The notes under the pieces are model-generated. The model searched no databases, was not told where the DNA came from, and saw only the letters and a list, made by a program, of their open reading frames with translations. The position numbers were made by a program, and so were the translations under genes. Shown here in pieces: positions 41,364 to 49,309 of a stretch of 64,000 nt of DNA (positions are counted from its first letter, which is position 1; every line of letters begins with the position of its first letter). The stretch comes from Geopseudomonas sagittaria. GTDB taxonomy: Bacteria > Pseudomonadota > Gammaproteobacteria > Pseudomonadales > Pseudomonadaceae. The DNA lies in contig NZ_FOXM01000009.1 of NCBI RefSeq assembly GCF_900115715.1, positions 62,001-126,000 on the forward strand, read 5' to 3'.

Positions 41364-41669
41364 TCAGGAGACTGCACGGCCGACCAGGCTCAGCTCCGCG
41401 ACCTTGTCGCGACGCTGGGCCAGGAAGCGGGTGCAGCTGACGCGCAGGAAGGAAGCGAAGTTGACCACCTCGCCGCGGTAGTCCATGACCTCCTCGTACA
41501 GCTTGGCGATCAGTTGGTTGGTGGTCATGCCGTCGACCTCGGCGATCTCGCGGAGGATGTCCCAGAACTGGTTCTCCAGACGCAGGGTGGTGACCACCCC
41601 GCGTATGCGCAGGGAGCGCGAGCGTGATTCGTAGAGGATTGGATCGGCCTTGACGTACAGCTCGCACAT
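41364..41669 (-). CDS. Ribbon-helix-helix domain protein
   Basis: The 101-residue product has a ribbon-helix-helix-like region (RGVVTTLRLENQFWDILREIAEVDGMTTNQLIAKLYEEV) typical of small DNA-binding or antitoxin-type proteins. It is conserved next to guaB in pseudomonads as I recall it. No partner toxin is beside it. It has a short C-terminal tail of basic and hydrophobic residues. I start at 41667-41669, where MCELYVKADP begins and a ribosome binding site GAGAG lies upstream. Confidence 0.8.
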   Translation of the reverse strand: MCELYVKADPILYESRSRSLRIRGVVTTLRLENQFWDILREIAEVDGMTTNQLIAKLYEEVMDYRGEVVNFASFLRVSCTRFLAQRRDKVAELSLVGRAVS

Positions 41670-41686
41670 GGATGCTCTCTCCGCAA

Positions 41687-41790
41687 GATCGTTCCCACGC
41701 TCCCGCGTGGGAACGCCAACCGGGGCGCTCTGCGCCCTTTCCCCCGCAGCCAGGGACGCGGAGCGTCCGCCCCGGGGCTCCCACGCTGTC
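41687..41790. repeat. Multi-hairpin palindromic repeat (copy 2)
   Basis: The element has gatc then hairpins gttcccacgc/gcgtgggaac at 41691-41714, gggcgc/gcgccc at 41723-41737 and ggacgc/gcgtcc at 41754-41768. It ends with a partial ctcccacgct. Copy 1 lies at 16177-16270 with the same order of palindromes. It fills the spacer between the RHH and DJ-1 genes. Confidence 0.75.
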
Positions 41791-42370
41791 AAAGTTCGAT
41801 GCGGGTGCCGAGCACCTTGAGGAACGCCGCCAGCCAGGCCGGATGCGCCGGCCAGGCGGGGGCGCTGACCAGGTTGCCGTCGGTGTGGGCCTGGTCGACC
41901 GGGATCTCCACGTAGCGGCCGCCGGCCAGGCCAACCTCCGGGGCGCAGGCCGGGTAGGCGCTGCACTCGCGATCCTTGAGCACGCCGGCGGCGGCGAGCA
42001 GCTGGGCACCGTGGCAGATCGCGGCGATCGGCTTGCCGGCCTGGGCGATGGCCTGCACCAGGGCGATCACCTCGGCATTCAGGCGCAGGTACTCCGGCGC
42101 GCGGCCGCCCGGCACCACCAGGGCGTCGTAGTCGGCTGCCTGCACCGCAGCGAAGTCGAAGTTGAGGGCGAAGTTGTGCCCCGGCTTCTCGCTGTAGGTC
42201 TGGTCGCCCTCGAAGTCGTGGATCGCGGTGCGCACACTCTGCCCGGCGCTCTTGCCCGGACACACCGCGTGCACCACGTGGCCGACCATGCTCAGCGCCT
42301 GGAACGGCACCATCACTTCGTAGTCTTCGACGTAGTCGCCGACCAGCATGAGGATCTTCTTCGCAGCCAT
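41789..42370 (-). CDS. DJ-1/PfpI family protein
   Basis: The 193-residue product is a class I glutaminase-like DJ-1/PfpI domain protein. It starts [19 protein letters not shown], has [11 protein letters not shown], and the nucleophile Cys in [14 protein letters not shown]. Relatives are proteases, chaperones or deglycases; the substrate cannot be told here. The start at 42368-42370 follows GGGAGAG. A second frame upstream is antisense-free non-homologous sequence. The hypothetical zinc-ribbon gene lies upstream on the same strand. Confidence 0.9.
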   Translation of the reverse strand: MAAKKILMLVGDYVEDYEVMVPFQALSMVGHVVHAVCPGKSAGQSVRTAIHDFEGDQTYSEKPGHNFALNFDFAAVQAADYDALVVPGGRAPEYLRLNAEVIALVQAIAQAGKPIAAICHGAQLLAAAGVLKDRECSAYPACAPEVGLAGGRYVEIPVDQAHTDGNLVSAPAWPAHPAWLAAFLKVLGTRIEL

Positions 42371-42460
42371 GGTTCTCTCCCTGTTGCGGGTGGTGAAGGT
42401 CCGTGCAGTATCGACCATGGCGCGGCGGGCGGGTAACAGCCGCCTACTACAGGGCATGAC

Positions 42461-43009
42461 TCAGGGCTCGAAAAACACCTGACGCACCGCAAAGCCCAGC
42501 CGCTCGGCGAAGGCGGCGAGGAAGTCCGGGCGGAACTGCGCCTGCGCCCAGCCGTTGAAGATGAAGCCCAGATTGGAGAAGCCGCACGGCTGCAGGAACA
42601 GGAAGCCGTTGATGTCGTCCTCGAAGCCGCACTCGGGGCAGGTGAAGTTGTCGGTCTCCCCCGGCCACCACTGCTCCAGACTCTCGAACAGCGGCTCGCC
42701 GATCTCCTGGCGGCACTGCGGGCAGCCGGCCTCCTCGCGGAAATCACGGGTCGGCGTATAGATGCAGCGCTGGGTGACAATCTCCAGGCCGTTGTGCGGC
42801 TGGCCGAACGGCAACAGCTGCGGATGCTCGACCACCCGCCGCGCCCCCGGGGCGATGGCGTAGGCCATGCCGTTGCCGCCCTGGCCGCAGGTGCTCGGCA
42901 GCGCCTCGACGATCTCGCGCTTGACCAGCCAGTTCAGCAACTGGCGCGCCTTCGCCTCGTGGGCGGGGACGCTGGAAAGCTGCGGGACGAGGATGATGTG
43001 TTCGGTCAT
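42461..43009 (-). CDS. Hypothetical zinc-ribbon protein
   Basis: The 182-residue product is conserved in pseudomonads as a hypothetical protein, as far as I recall. It has two CxxC pairs, CPQC near residue 96 and CPEC near 124. Together they look like a zinc ribbon. The N-terminal part (LNWLVKREIVEALPSTCGQGGNGMAYAIAPGARRVV) is unfamiliar. No membrane segment or signal is present. Its ORF has the same codon bias as its neighbours. Confidence 0.7.
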   Translation of the reverse strand: MTEHIILVPQLSSVPAHEAKARQLLNWLVKREIVEALPSTCGQGGNGMAYAIAPGARRVVEHPQLLPFGQPHNGLEIVTQRCIYTPTRDFREEAGCPQCRQEIGEPLFESLEQWWPGETDNFTCPECGFEDDINGFLFLQPCGFSNLGFIFNGWAQAQFRPDFLAAFAERLGFAVRQVFFEP

Positions 43010-43063
43010 GACGGCAGGCCGGAAACGAAGTAGCCGGGCAGCTTAGGCGCTGGAGCGGACAAA

Positions 43064-43540
43064 TCAAGTCCGCTCCGCAACGCCCTCGGCGCACGGGGCG
43101 CCCCTCCGGGCCAGCCAGCGCTCGCGCAGCACATCCCAGCTCCAGTTGAAGCCCACGGTGTAGGGCAGGAAGAACAGGATCAGGCCGATGTCGAGCAGCA
43201 GCGCCTCGAGCAGACCGACCGCCAGCCACCAGGCCGCCAGCGGCACCAGCACGACGATCAGCCCCGCCTCGAACAGCGCGGCATGGCACAGCCGCGCCTG
43301 CAGGTTGCGCTGGAAGCCCAGGCGGCGCTGGGCGCGGTCGAACAGCCAATTGAACAGCATGTTCCAGAGCATGGCGACGGTCGAGAACATCAGGGTCAGC
43401 GCCCCCAGGTGCAGCAGCGGCTGGTCCAGCAGCCAGGCCAGGGCCGGTGCGCAGATCGCCAGGGCGATGAGCTCGAAGGCGAGCGCATGGCCGATGCGCT
43501 CGCCCAAGGAGCGTTGCGGCGGATTGCCAGGCGGGTTCAT
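43064..43540 (-). CDS. PACE-family efflux protein (AceI-like)
   Basis: The 158-residue product is a small inner-membrane protein of the proteobacterial antimicrobial compound efflux family. Two duplicated halves have about four membrane segments. FELIALAICAPALAWLL, TLMFSTVAMLWNMLFNWLFDRAQRRLGFQRNLQARLCHAALFEAG and VGFNWSWDVLRERW are family landmarks. It exports biocides such as chlorhexidine or natural polyamines in relatives. A divergent LysR gene starts 88 bases away and probably regulates it, as for AceI/AceR. Start 43538-43540 excludes the antisense LysR region. Confidence 0.9.
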   Translation of the reverse strand: MNPPGNPPQRSLGERIGHALAFELIALAICAPALAWLLDQPLLHLGALTLMFSTVAMLWNMLFNWLFDRAQRRLGFQRNLQARLCHAALFEAGLIVVLVPLAAWWLAVGLLEALLLDIGLILFFLPYTVGFNWSWDVLRERWLARRGAPCAEGVAERT

Positions 43541-43628
43541 GGGGCAGACCTCGTGATCGACAGCGTGGGACGCTATCCTCATCGGAGATCCAGCCACCGA
43601 CAAACCAGCTGCCATCGGCGAAACCGAT

Positions 43629-44507
43629 ATGAACCTCTCCCCCGAATCGCTCCAGGCCTTCGCCCAGGCAGCCAGCTGCGGCTCGCTCAGCGCCGCCGCG
43701 CGGCGCCTGGGCAAGAGCCAGTCGACCATCAGCGAGGCGGTGGCGCGCCTGGAGATCGACCTCGGCGTCGAGCTGTTCCGCCGCGGCCCGCGCCGGCTCG
43801 AGCTGACCGCGGCCGGCGCCAGCCTGCTGGCCCACGCCGAGGCGGTGCTGGCCGCCGGCGACCGCCTGGCACGCCATGCCGCCCGCCTGGCGCAGGGCCA
43901 GGAGGCGCGCCTGACGCTGGCCCTCTCCGACGCCTACCAGCCCCGCCAGTACGAGGCACGCCTGCTGGAACTCGACCAGCGCTTCCCCGATCTGGAGTTC
44001 GAGTGCCTGATCGCCGAGCACGCCGACGTGCTCGACCTGGTCAGCCAGGGCCGCGCCCAGCTCGGCCTGCTCGCCGCCCGCACCGGCTATCCGCCGGACA
44101 TCGCCCACGCCAGCCTGGCGACCAGCGCCGAGTTCGGCCTGTTCGTCGCCCACGGCCATCCGCTGGCCGGGCTGGCGCGGGTCACCGCCGAGGACCTGGC
44201 GCAGTGGCGCGTGCTGCGCCTGAGCAGCGTGGCGGTCGGCGAAATGCCCGCCGACGACCTGCCCGGCGACGGCGGGTGCTGCTGGTCGGCGCCCGACTAC
44301 CTGCTGCTGCTGGAAATGGCCAGGCTCGGCTTCGGCTGGGCGGCTCTGCCGCGCCAACTGGTCGCCGACTACGGGAATGAGCGCCTGCAGGCGCTGACGC
44401 TCGACGGCTGGCCCAAGCGCGTCCGGGTGGACGCGGTCTGGTCGCGCCAGCGCGAACTCGGCCCGGTCGCCGCTTGGCTGCTCGACCGCTTGCTCGCCGA
44501 CGACTGA
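43629..44507 (+). CDS. LysR-type transcriptional regulator
   Basis: The 292-residue product is a LysR regulator. The winged helix covers residues 1-60 (SLQAFAQAASCGSLSAAARRLGKSQSTISEAVARLEIDLGVELF). A periplasmic-binding-type effector domain follows from about residue 90. It is divergent from the PACE efflux gene, so that gene is its likely target. The effector may be a polyamine or biocide; that is inference. A weak TATCCT -10 lies upstream. Confidence 0.92.
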   Translation: MNLSPESLQAFAQAASCGSLSAAARRLGKSQSTISEAVARLEIDLGVELFRRGPRRLELTAAGASLLAHAEAVLAAGDRLARHAARLAQGQEARLTLALSDAYQPRQYEARLLELDQRFPDLEFECLIAEHADVLDLVSQGRAQLGLLAARTGYPPDIAHASLATSAEFGLFVAHGHPLAGLARVTAEDLAQWRVLRLSSVAVGEMPADDLPGDGGCCWSAPDYLLLLEMARLGFGWAALPRQLVADYGNERLQALTLDGWPKRVRVDAVWSRQRELGPVAAWLLDRLLADD

Positions 44508-44537
44508 ACGACTGTCGCACCCGCCGCGCTCCCGGCT

Positions 44538-44543
44538 TATCAT
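44538..44543 (+). promoter_or_regulatory. -10 element just before the xseA ATG
   Basis: TATCAT ends 8 bases before the ATG at 44551, with no ribosome binding site. If used, the transcript would be leaderless. The -35 is weak. Confidence 0.4.
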
Positions 44544-44550
44544 GCCGGCC

Positions 44551-45930
44551 ATGATTACAGACCCGTTCCAGCGGCTCGGCCTCGATCGCGAGGTGCTGAC
44601 CGTCAGCCAGCTCAACCAGCGCGCCCGTCACCTGCTCGAGGACGTGTTCCCGCAGGTGTGGGTCGAGGGCGAGATCTCCAACCTGGCGCGCCCCTCCTCC
44701 GGGCACGTCTACTTCACCCTCAAGGACGCCGGCGCCCAGGTGCGCTGCGCGCTGTTCCGCTCCAGCGCGGCGCGCGTGCGCCAGGCGCTGCGCGATGGCC
44801 TGGCGGTGAAGGTGCGCGGCAAGGTCTCGCTGTTCGAGGGCCGCGGCGACTACCAGATGATCCTCGACACGGTGGAGCCGGCCGGCGACGGCGCGCTGCG
44901 CCTGGCCTTCGAGGCGCTCAAGGACAAGCTGGCCGCCGAGGGCCTGTTCGCCGCCGAGGGCAAGCGCACCCTGCCCGCCCATCCGCAGCGCATCGGCATC
45001 GTCAGCTCGCCAAGCGGCGCGGTGATCCGCGACATCATCAGCGTGTTCCGCCGCCGCGCGCCACAGGTCGAACTGACCCTGGTGCCCACCGCCGTGCAGG
45101 GCCGCGACGCTACTCCACAGATCGTCCGCGCCCTCGAGCTGGCCGACCACCAAGGCTTCGACGCGCTGATCCTCGCCCGCGGCGGCGGCTCGCTGGAGGA
45201 CCTGTGGTGCTTCAACGAGGAGGCGGTGGCGCGCGCCATCGCCGCCTGCCAGACGCCCATCGTCAGCGCGGTCGGCCACGAGACCGACGTGTCGATCGCC
45301 GACTTCGTTGCCGACGTGCGCGCGCCAACACCCTCGGCCGCCGCCGAACTGCTGGCCCCCGACTCCAGCGACCTGCAGCGTCGCCTCGACAGCCTGCAGC
45401 GCCGCCTGACCCTGCGCATGCAGCACCTGCTAGAAGCCCGGCGGATGCAGCTGGACGGCCTGCGCCGGCGCCTGCGCCATCCCGGCGAGCGCTTGCGCCA
45501 GCAGGCCCAGCGTCTCGACGACCTGGAGCTGCGCCTGCAGCGCGCCATGGCCCGGCGCCTGCAGAGCGCCAGCGAGCAGCTGGCGCGACTGGACGCGCGC
45601 CTCACCGCCCAGCATCCCGAGCGCCTGCTCGTCCTGCTGCGCCAGCGTCTCGAGCATCTGCGCCAGCGCCTGCCGCGCGCCATGCACACCCGCCTGCGCG
45701 AACGCCGCCAGCAGCTGGAGGCCACGGTGCAGACCCTGCAGGTGGTCAGTCCGCTGGCCACCCTCGGCCGCGGCTACAGCATCCTCCTCGACGACCGCGG
45801 CCGCGCCGTGCGCCGCGCCGCCGACACTGTCCCCGGCCAGCGCCTGAGCGCGAAACTGCACGAAGGCGAGCTGGCGCTGCGCGTCGAGGCAAGCTCAGTG
45901 ACGCCGGCCACGCTGGAGCTGCCGTTGTAG
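44551..45930 (+). CDS. xseA: Exodeoxyribonuclease VII large subunit
   Basis: The 459-residue product is the large subunit of exonuclease VII, which degrades single-stranded DNA. It starts DPFQRLGLDREVLTVSQLNQRARHLLEDVFPQVWVEG, the OB-fold domain. The catalytic region has IGIVSSPSGAVIRDIISVFRRR, ARGGGSLEDLWCFNEE and VGHETDVSIADFVADVRAPTPSAAAEL. A coiled coil of about 130 residues follows. The ending NPLATLGRGYSIL-like VSPLATLGRGYSIL is typical. An ATG three codons earlier (44542) is possible, but MITDPFQ aligns best with relatives. Confidence 0.95.
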   Translation: MITDPFQRLGLDREVLTVSQLNQRARHLLEDVFPQVWVEGEISNLARPSSGHVYFTLKDAGAQVRCALFRSSAARVRQALRDGLAVKVRGKVSLFEGRGDYQMILDTVEPAGDGALRLAFEALKDKLAAEGLFAAEGKRTLPAHPQRIGIVSSPSGAVIRDIISVFRRRAPQVELTLVPTAVQGRDATPQIVRALELADHQGFDALILARGGGSLEDLWCFNEEAVARAIAACQTPIVSAVGHETDVSIADFVADVRAPTPSAAAELLAPDSSDLQRRLDSLQRRLTLRMQHLLEARRMQLDGLRRRLRHPGERLRQQAQRLDDLELRLQRAMARRLQSASEQLARLDARLTAQHPERLLVLLRQRLEHLRQRLPRAMHTRLRERRQQLEATVQTLQVVSPLATLGRGYSILLDDRGRAVRRAADTVPGQRLSAKLHEGELALRVEASSVTPATLELPL

Positions 45931-46092
45931 GGTGGACCGCGCGCGGCGCAACCCACCGTCGATGCCGCCAGGCAGCGCGACTGCCGGCCTGCCGGCCGGT
46001 TGGTGGGTTACGACCTGCGGTCTAACCCACCCTACGCTACGGCTGCTGTAGGGTGGACAACGGCGCAGCCTTGTCCACCATCCGGCACACTC
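45928..46092. repeat. Tandem gtagggtgg-type inverted repeats after xseA
   Basis: The block begins at the xseA stop codon with gtagggtgg and contains ggtgggtta...taacccacc ending at cccaccctac. A second unit, gtagggtggacaa...ttgtccacc, runs to about 46080. These are REP-like palindromes of the kind common in Pseudomonas. They lie between the xseA and piuB 3' ends and may act as transcription stops. Confidence 0.7.
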
Positions 46093-48388
46093 AATACAGA
46101 TCGCGCCGGTAGCGCCCGCTGTCCTGCAGCTCGACCAGCGCAGCCTCGCCGAGCAGCTCGCGCAACACGCCATCGACACCCTCGCCCATGCCCTTGAGGC
46201 TGCCGCACACGTAGATGGCCGCGCCGTCCGCCAGCCAGGCGCGCAGCTCTCCGGCCGCCTCGCGCAGGCGGTCCTGCACGTAGACCCTCTCCGCCTGGTC
46301 GCGGGAGAACGCCAGGTCGAGGCGCTGCAGGAGGCCCTCGGCCTGCCAGGCCAGCAGCTCGTCGCGGCAGAGGAAGTCGTGCGCCGCGCTGCGCTCGCCG
46401 AACAGCAGCCAGTTGCGCTGCTGCCCGCGCCGCGTCCGCTCGCGCAGCAGGCTGCGCAGGCTGGCCAGGCCGGTGCCGTTGCCGATCAGCAGCAGCGGGC
46501 GGTCGTCCTCCGCCAGCCGGAAGCCAGGGTTGCGGCGCAGGCGCAGCGGCGCCGTGGCGCCCTCGGCCAGCTGCACGCACAGCCAGCCGGAACACAGTCC
46601 CGGGGTGCCGTCGGCATGCAGTTGCAGACGCACCAGCAGCTCCAGTGCACCGTCCTCGGCCAGCGAGGCAATCGAGTAGCTGCGCGGCCGGGCGCCGGCC
46701 TGCCGCGGCAGAATCTCGACCAGATCGCCGGCCTGCCAGCGCTGACCGGCCGGCACCTGGAACACCAGGCGCCAGACCGGCGCGGCGGCGCTGCCGGGGT
46801 TGAGCCACTGGCGCTCGCGCAGCGTCCACTCGGCGAAGCCGGGCTCGGCCGGGGCCTCTGGCGGCGTGCTGCCGGTCAGCTCGCCGAGCCGCGCATGCCA
46901 GCGCTGCAGCGCCGAGTAGTCACCGTTGTCCACCTCCACTGGGGCGAACAGGCTGCGCGCGCCCTGCCCCTGCAGCCAGTCGTGCAGCTGGCGGCCAAAA
47001 CCGCAGAAGCGCTGGTACTGGCGGTCGCCGAGGCCGAGCAGGGCGTATTCGAGATGGCGCAGGTCGAACTCGCCGGCGAGCACCCGGCGCACGAAGCCGC
47101 GCAGGACCTGCTCGTCGAGCTGGGCCAGCGAGCGCACCTGTACCGTCGCGCCGGCCGCCTGCAACTGGCCGGCGGTCTGCCAGGCCAGCTGCTCGGCGAA
47201 GCCGTTCTGGCTGGCGAAGCCGATCAGCCAGGGCCGGCCGTTGCCGCTCGCCCCATCCAGCACCTGGCGCCCGGCGCGGGCGGCGCGCCGCGAACGGCGG
47301 CGGCCGAGGTAGAGCTGCCAGCCGGTGATGAAGAACAGCGGCATGCCCAGGCTGGCCAGCAGCATGAGGATGCGCCCGGGCTGGCCGAAGTAGTCGCCGG
47401 TGTGCAGCGGGTAGACGCTGGCCAGCAACTGCTGCACGTCGCTCTTCTCGCTGTAGCGCTCGTGCTGCAGCAGCTTGCCGTCGGCGTCCAGGCTGACGCG
47501 ATTGAAGGCGCGGTTGTGCTCGGCGGCCTGCGGCAGGTACATCACCTGCAGCGGCTGGCCGGCGCGCTCGGGCAGGCGCAGGCTGGCCAGGCGGTAGTCG
47601 TCGCGCACCTCGTGGCGGAACGCGTTCCACAGCGGGTCGATGCTCACTGGCGCAGGCGGCGCTTCGGACTGCGGCGGCGGTCCGCGACGCTTGCCCGGCC
47701 CGCCGTGCTGCGGGGCCGACTCGCCGGCCAGGGCATGCACGCCGTCGCGGTACCACTCGTAGGACCAGTAGAGCCCGGTCAGCGCCGCCAGTAGGTAGGC
47801 GAGCAGCACCCAGGTGCCGGCCACCGCGTGCAGGTCCCAGAGGAAACCGCGCCCCGTGCGCCGCCAGTCGAGGGTCAGCCAGGCGCGCCAGTTGCCGGCC
47901 TGGCGCGGCCAGCGCAGGTACAGCCCGGACAGACAGAGGAACACCAGCGCCAGGGTCGCCGCACCAGTGATCGGCTTGCCGGCGTCGCCGATGGCCAGCC
48001 AGCGGTGCAGCTGCATCAGGAACTGGAACAAGCCGGCGCCGCGCGCGGCGCCGAGCACCTCGCCACTGTAGGGGTCGGCGTACAGCGTCTCGCCGCGCGG
48101 CCCGCCGCCGCTGACGTTGACCTTGACCGCGTCCAGGGCGTCGGCGGAGAAGCTCAGGCCGAGCACCTGCCGGTTGGGCAACTGTTCGCCGACTCGCCCG
48201 ACCAGTTCGTCCGGGCTCAGCGGTCGCGCGCCGACGGCCGGCTCGACGCTCATCACGCCGGGATTGAGCAGGCGCAGCAGCTCGTCCTGGTAGGACAGGC
48301 TGGCGCCGGTCACGCCCATCAGCGCCAGCACCAGCCCGGCGCTGATGCCCAGCAGCCAGTGCAGCTGGAAGAGGATTTTCTTGACCAC
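46091..48388 (-). CDS. piuB: PiuB-type PepSY/flavoprotein reductase
   Basis: The 765-residue product fuses a PepSY-type membrane domain to a sulfite-reductase-like flavoprotein. Membrane segments lie near residues 7-28, 143-166, 188-212 and 345-368, with conserved HWLLGISAG and LHRW. A flavodoxin-like domain (IGFASQNGFAEQL) starts near 405. The FAD/NAD(P) reductase follows, with RPRSYSIAS, GNGTGLASLRSLL and VCGSLKGMGEGVD. PiuB-type proteins are thought to reduce iron after siderophore entry. It lies downstream of piuC but has its own Fur-like box at about 48487. Confidence 0.9.
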   Translation of the reverse strand: MVKKILFQLHWLLGISAGLVLALMGVTGASLSYQDELLRLLNPGVMSVEPAVGARPLSPDELVGRVGEQLPNRQVLGLSFSADALDAVKVNVSGGGPRGETLYADPYSGEVLGAARGAGLFQFLMQLHRWLAIGDAGKPITGAATLALVFLCLSGLYLRWPRQAGNWRAWLTLDWRRTGRGFLWDLHAVAGTWVLLAYLLAALTGLYWSYEWYRDGVHALAGESAPQHGGPGKRRGPPPQSEAPPAPVSIDPLWNAFRHEVRDDYRLASLRLPERAGQPLQVMYLPQAAEHNRAFNRVSLDADGKLLQHERYSEKSDVQQLLASVYPLHTGDYFGQPGRILMLLASLGMPLFFITGWQLYLGRRRSRRAARAGRQVLDGASGNGRPWLIGFASQNGFAEQLAWQTAGQLQAAGATVQVRSLAQLDEQVLRGFVRRVLAGEFDLRHLEYALLGLGDRQYQRFCGFGRQLHDWLQGQGARSLFAPVEVDNGDYSALQRWHARLGELTGSTPPEAPAEPGFAEWTLRERQWLNPGSAAAPVWRLVFQVPAGQRWQAGDLVEILPRQAGARPRSYSIASLAEDGALELLVRLQLHADGTPGLCSGWLCVQLAEGATAPLRLRRNPGFRLAEDDRPLLLIGNGTGLASLRSLLRERTRRGQQRNWLLFGERSAAHDFLCRDELLAWQAEGLLQRLDLAFSRDQAERVYVQDRLREAAGELRAWLADGAAIYVCGSLKGMGEGVDGVLRELLGEAALVELQDSGRYRRDLY

Positions 48389-48486
48389 CTGGGATCACCT
48401 GATCGCTATGCCGCGGCTGCGGCGAAGTTGGACTCGGACGCGGCGACAGGCCGCATCGCACCGCCAGCGGATGCGGCAGTGCGAAA

Positions 48487-48508
48487 CGATTCTATTCGAG
48501 AATAATTT
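48487..48508 (-). promoter_or_regulatory. Fur-like box upstream of piuB
   Basis: The plus-strand sequence starts cgattctattcgagaataat. It matches the site before piuA at 51541 through cgattctattYgagaa. It contains a dyad GATTCTATTCGAGAATAATTT, which fits a degenerate Fur box. It lies about 100 bases upstream of the piuB start. Confidence 0.6.
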
Positions 48509-48568
48509 GCAACAAATTGGCTTTACCCAACCTTTACCCACCCGCGACACGGGCGGGAAGGCAGGCCG

Positions 48569-49249
48569 TCACAGCGCCCAGCGGCGCAGCAGGTTGTGGT
48601 AAACGCCGGTGAGCTGCACGCTGGCGCCGTGGTCGGCACCGAGCTCCTGGTTGATGCGCTGGATGCCGGTATCCAGGTCGAACAGCAGGCTGCGCTGGCC
48701 GTCGTCGCGCACCATGCTCTGGATCCAGAAGAACGAGCAGACCCGCGCCCCGCGGGTGACCGCGCTGACCCGGTGCAGGCTGGTGGAGGGATAGAGGATC
48801 AGGTCGCCGGCCGGCAGCTTGACGCTGTGCGCGCCGTAGGTGTCCTCCACCACCAGCTCGCCGCCGTCGTACTCGTCGGGGCCGGTGAAGAACAGGGTGG
48901 CCGACAGGTCGGTGCGCACCCGCGCGCCGCTGGCGCGGTCGAGGCGCACCGAGTTGTCCACGTGCAGGCCGAACGACTGGCCGCCCTGGTAGCAGTTGAA
49001 CAGCGGCGGGAAGATCCTGTCCGGCAGCGCCGCGGCGATGAACAGCGGGTTGCGCTCCAGCGCCTGGAGGATCAGCGCGCCGATCTGCCGCGCCTCGGCG
49101 CAGTCTTCCGGCAGTTGCAGGTTGTCCTTGGCCATCGCCGACTGGAAGCCGGCGGTGCTCTTGCCGTCCGCCCAGGGCGCCTGCTGCAGCAGGCGGCGGC
49201 AGTCGAGGACCTGATCCTGAGTAAGCACTTCGGGGATGTGCAGCATCAT
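48569..49249 (-). CDS. piuC: PiuC, Fe(II)/2-oxoglutarate-dependent hydroxylase
   Basis: The 226-residue product is a PKHX-type hydroxylase. The double-stranded beta-helix has the iron ligands in HVDNSV (His and Asp) and LHRVS (His). An Arg further on ([15 protein letters not shown]) binds 2-oxoglutarate. PiuC proteins accompany catecholate-siderophore receptors and affect susceptibility to siderophore-antibiotics. The ribosome binding site AGGAG is 9 bases before the first ATG. It lies between piuA and piuB. Confidence 0.93.
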   Translation of the reverse strand: MMLHIPEVLTQDQVLDCRRLLQQAPWADGKSTAGFQSAMAKDNLQLPEDCAEARQIGALILQALERNPLFIAAALPDRIFPPLFNCYQGGQSFGLHVDNSVRLDRASGARVRTDLSATLFFTGPDEYDGGELVVEDTYGAHSVKLPAGDLILYPSTSLHRVSAVTRGARVCSFFWIQSMVRDDGQRSLLFDLDTGIQRINQELGADHGASVQLTGVYHNLLRRWAL

Positions 49250-49309
49250 GGCGTTGCGCTCCTGGTACGGCGAAGCCCCGCCGGAGCGGGGCCTGCCTGG
49301 ACGTGAAGG

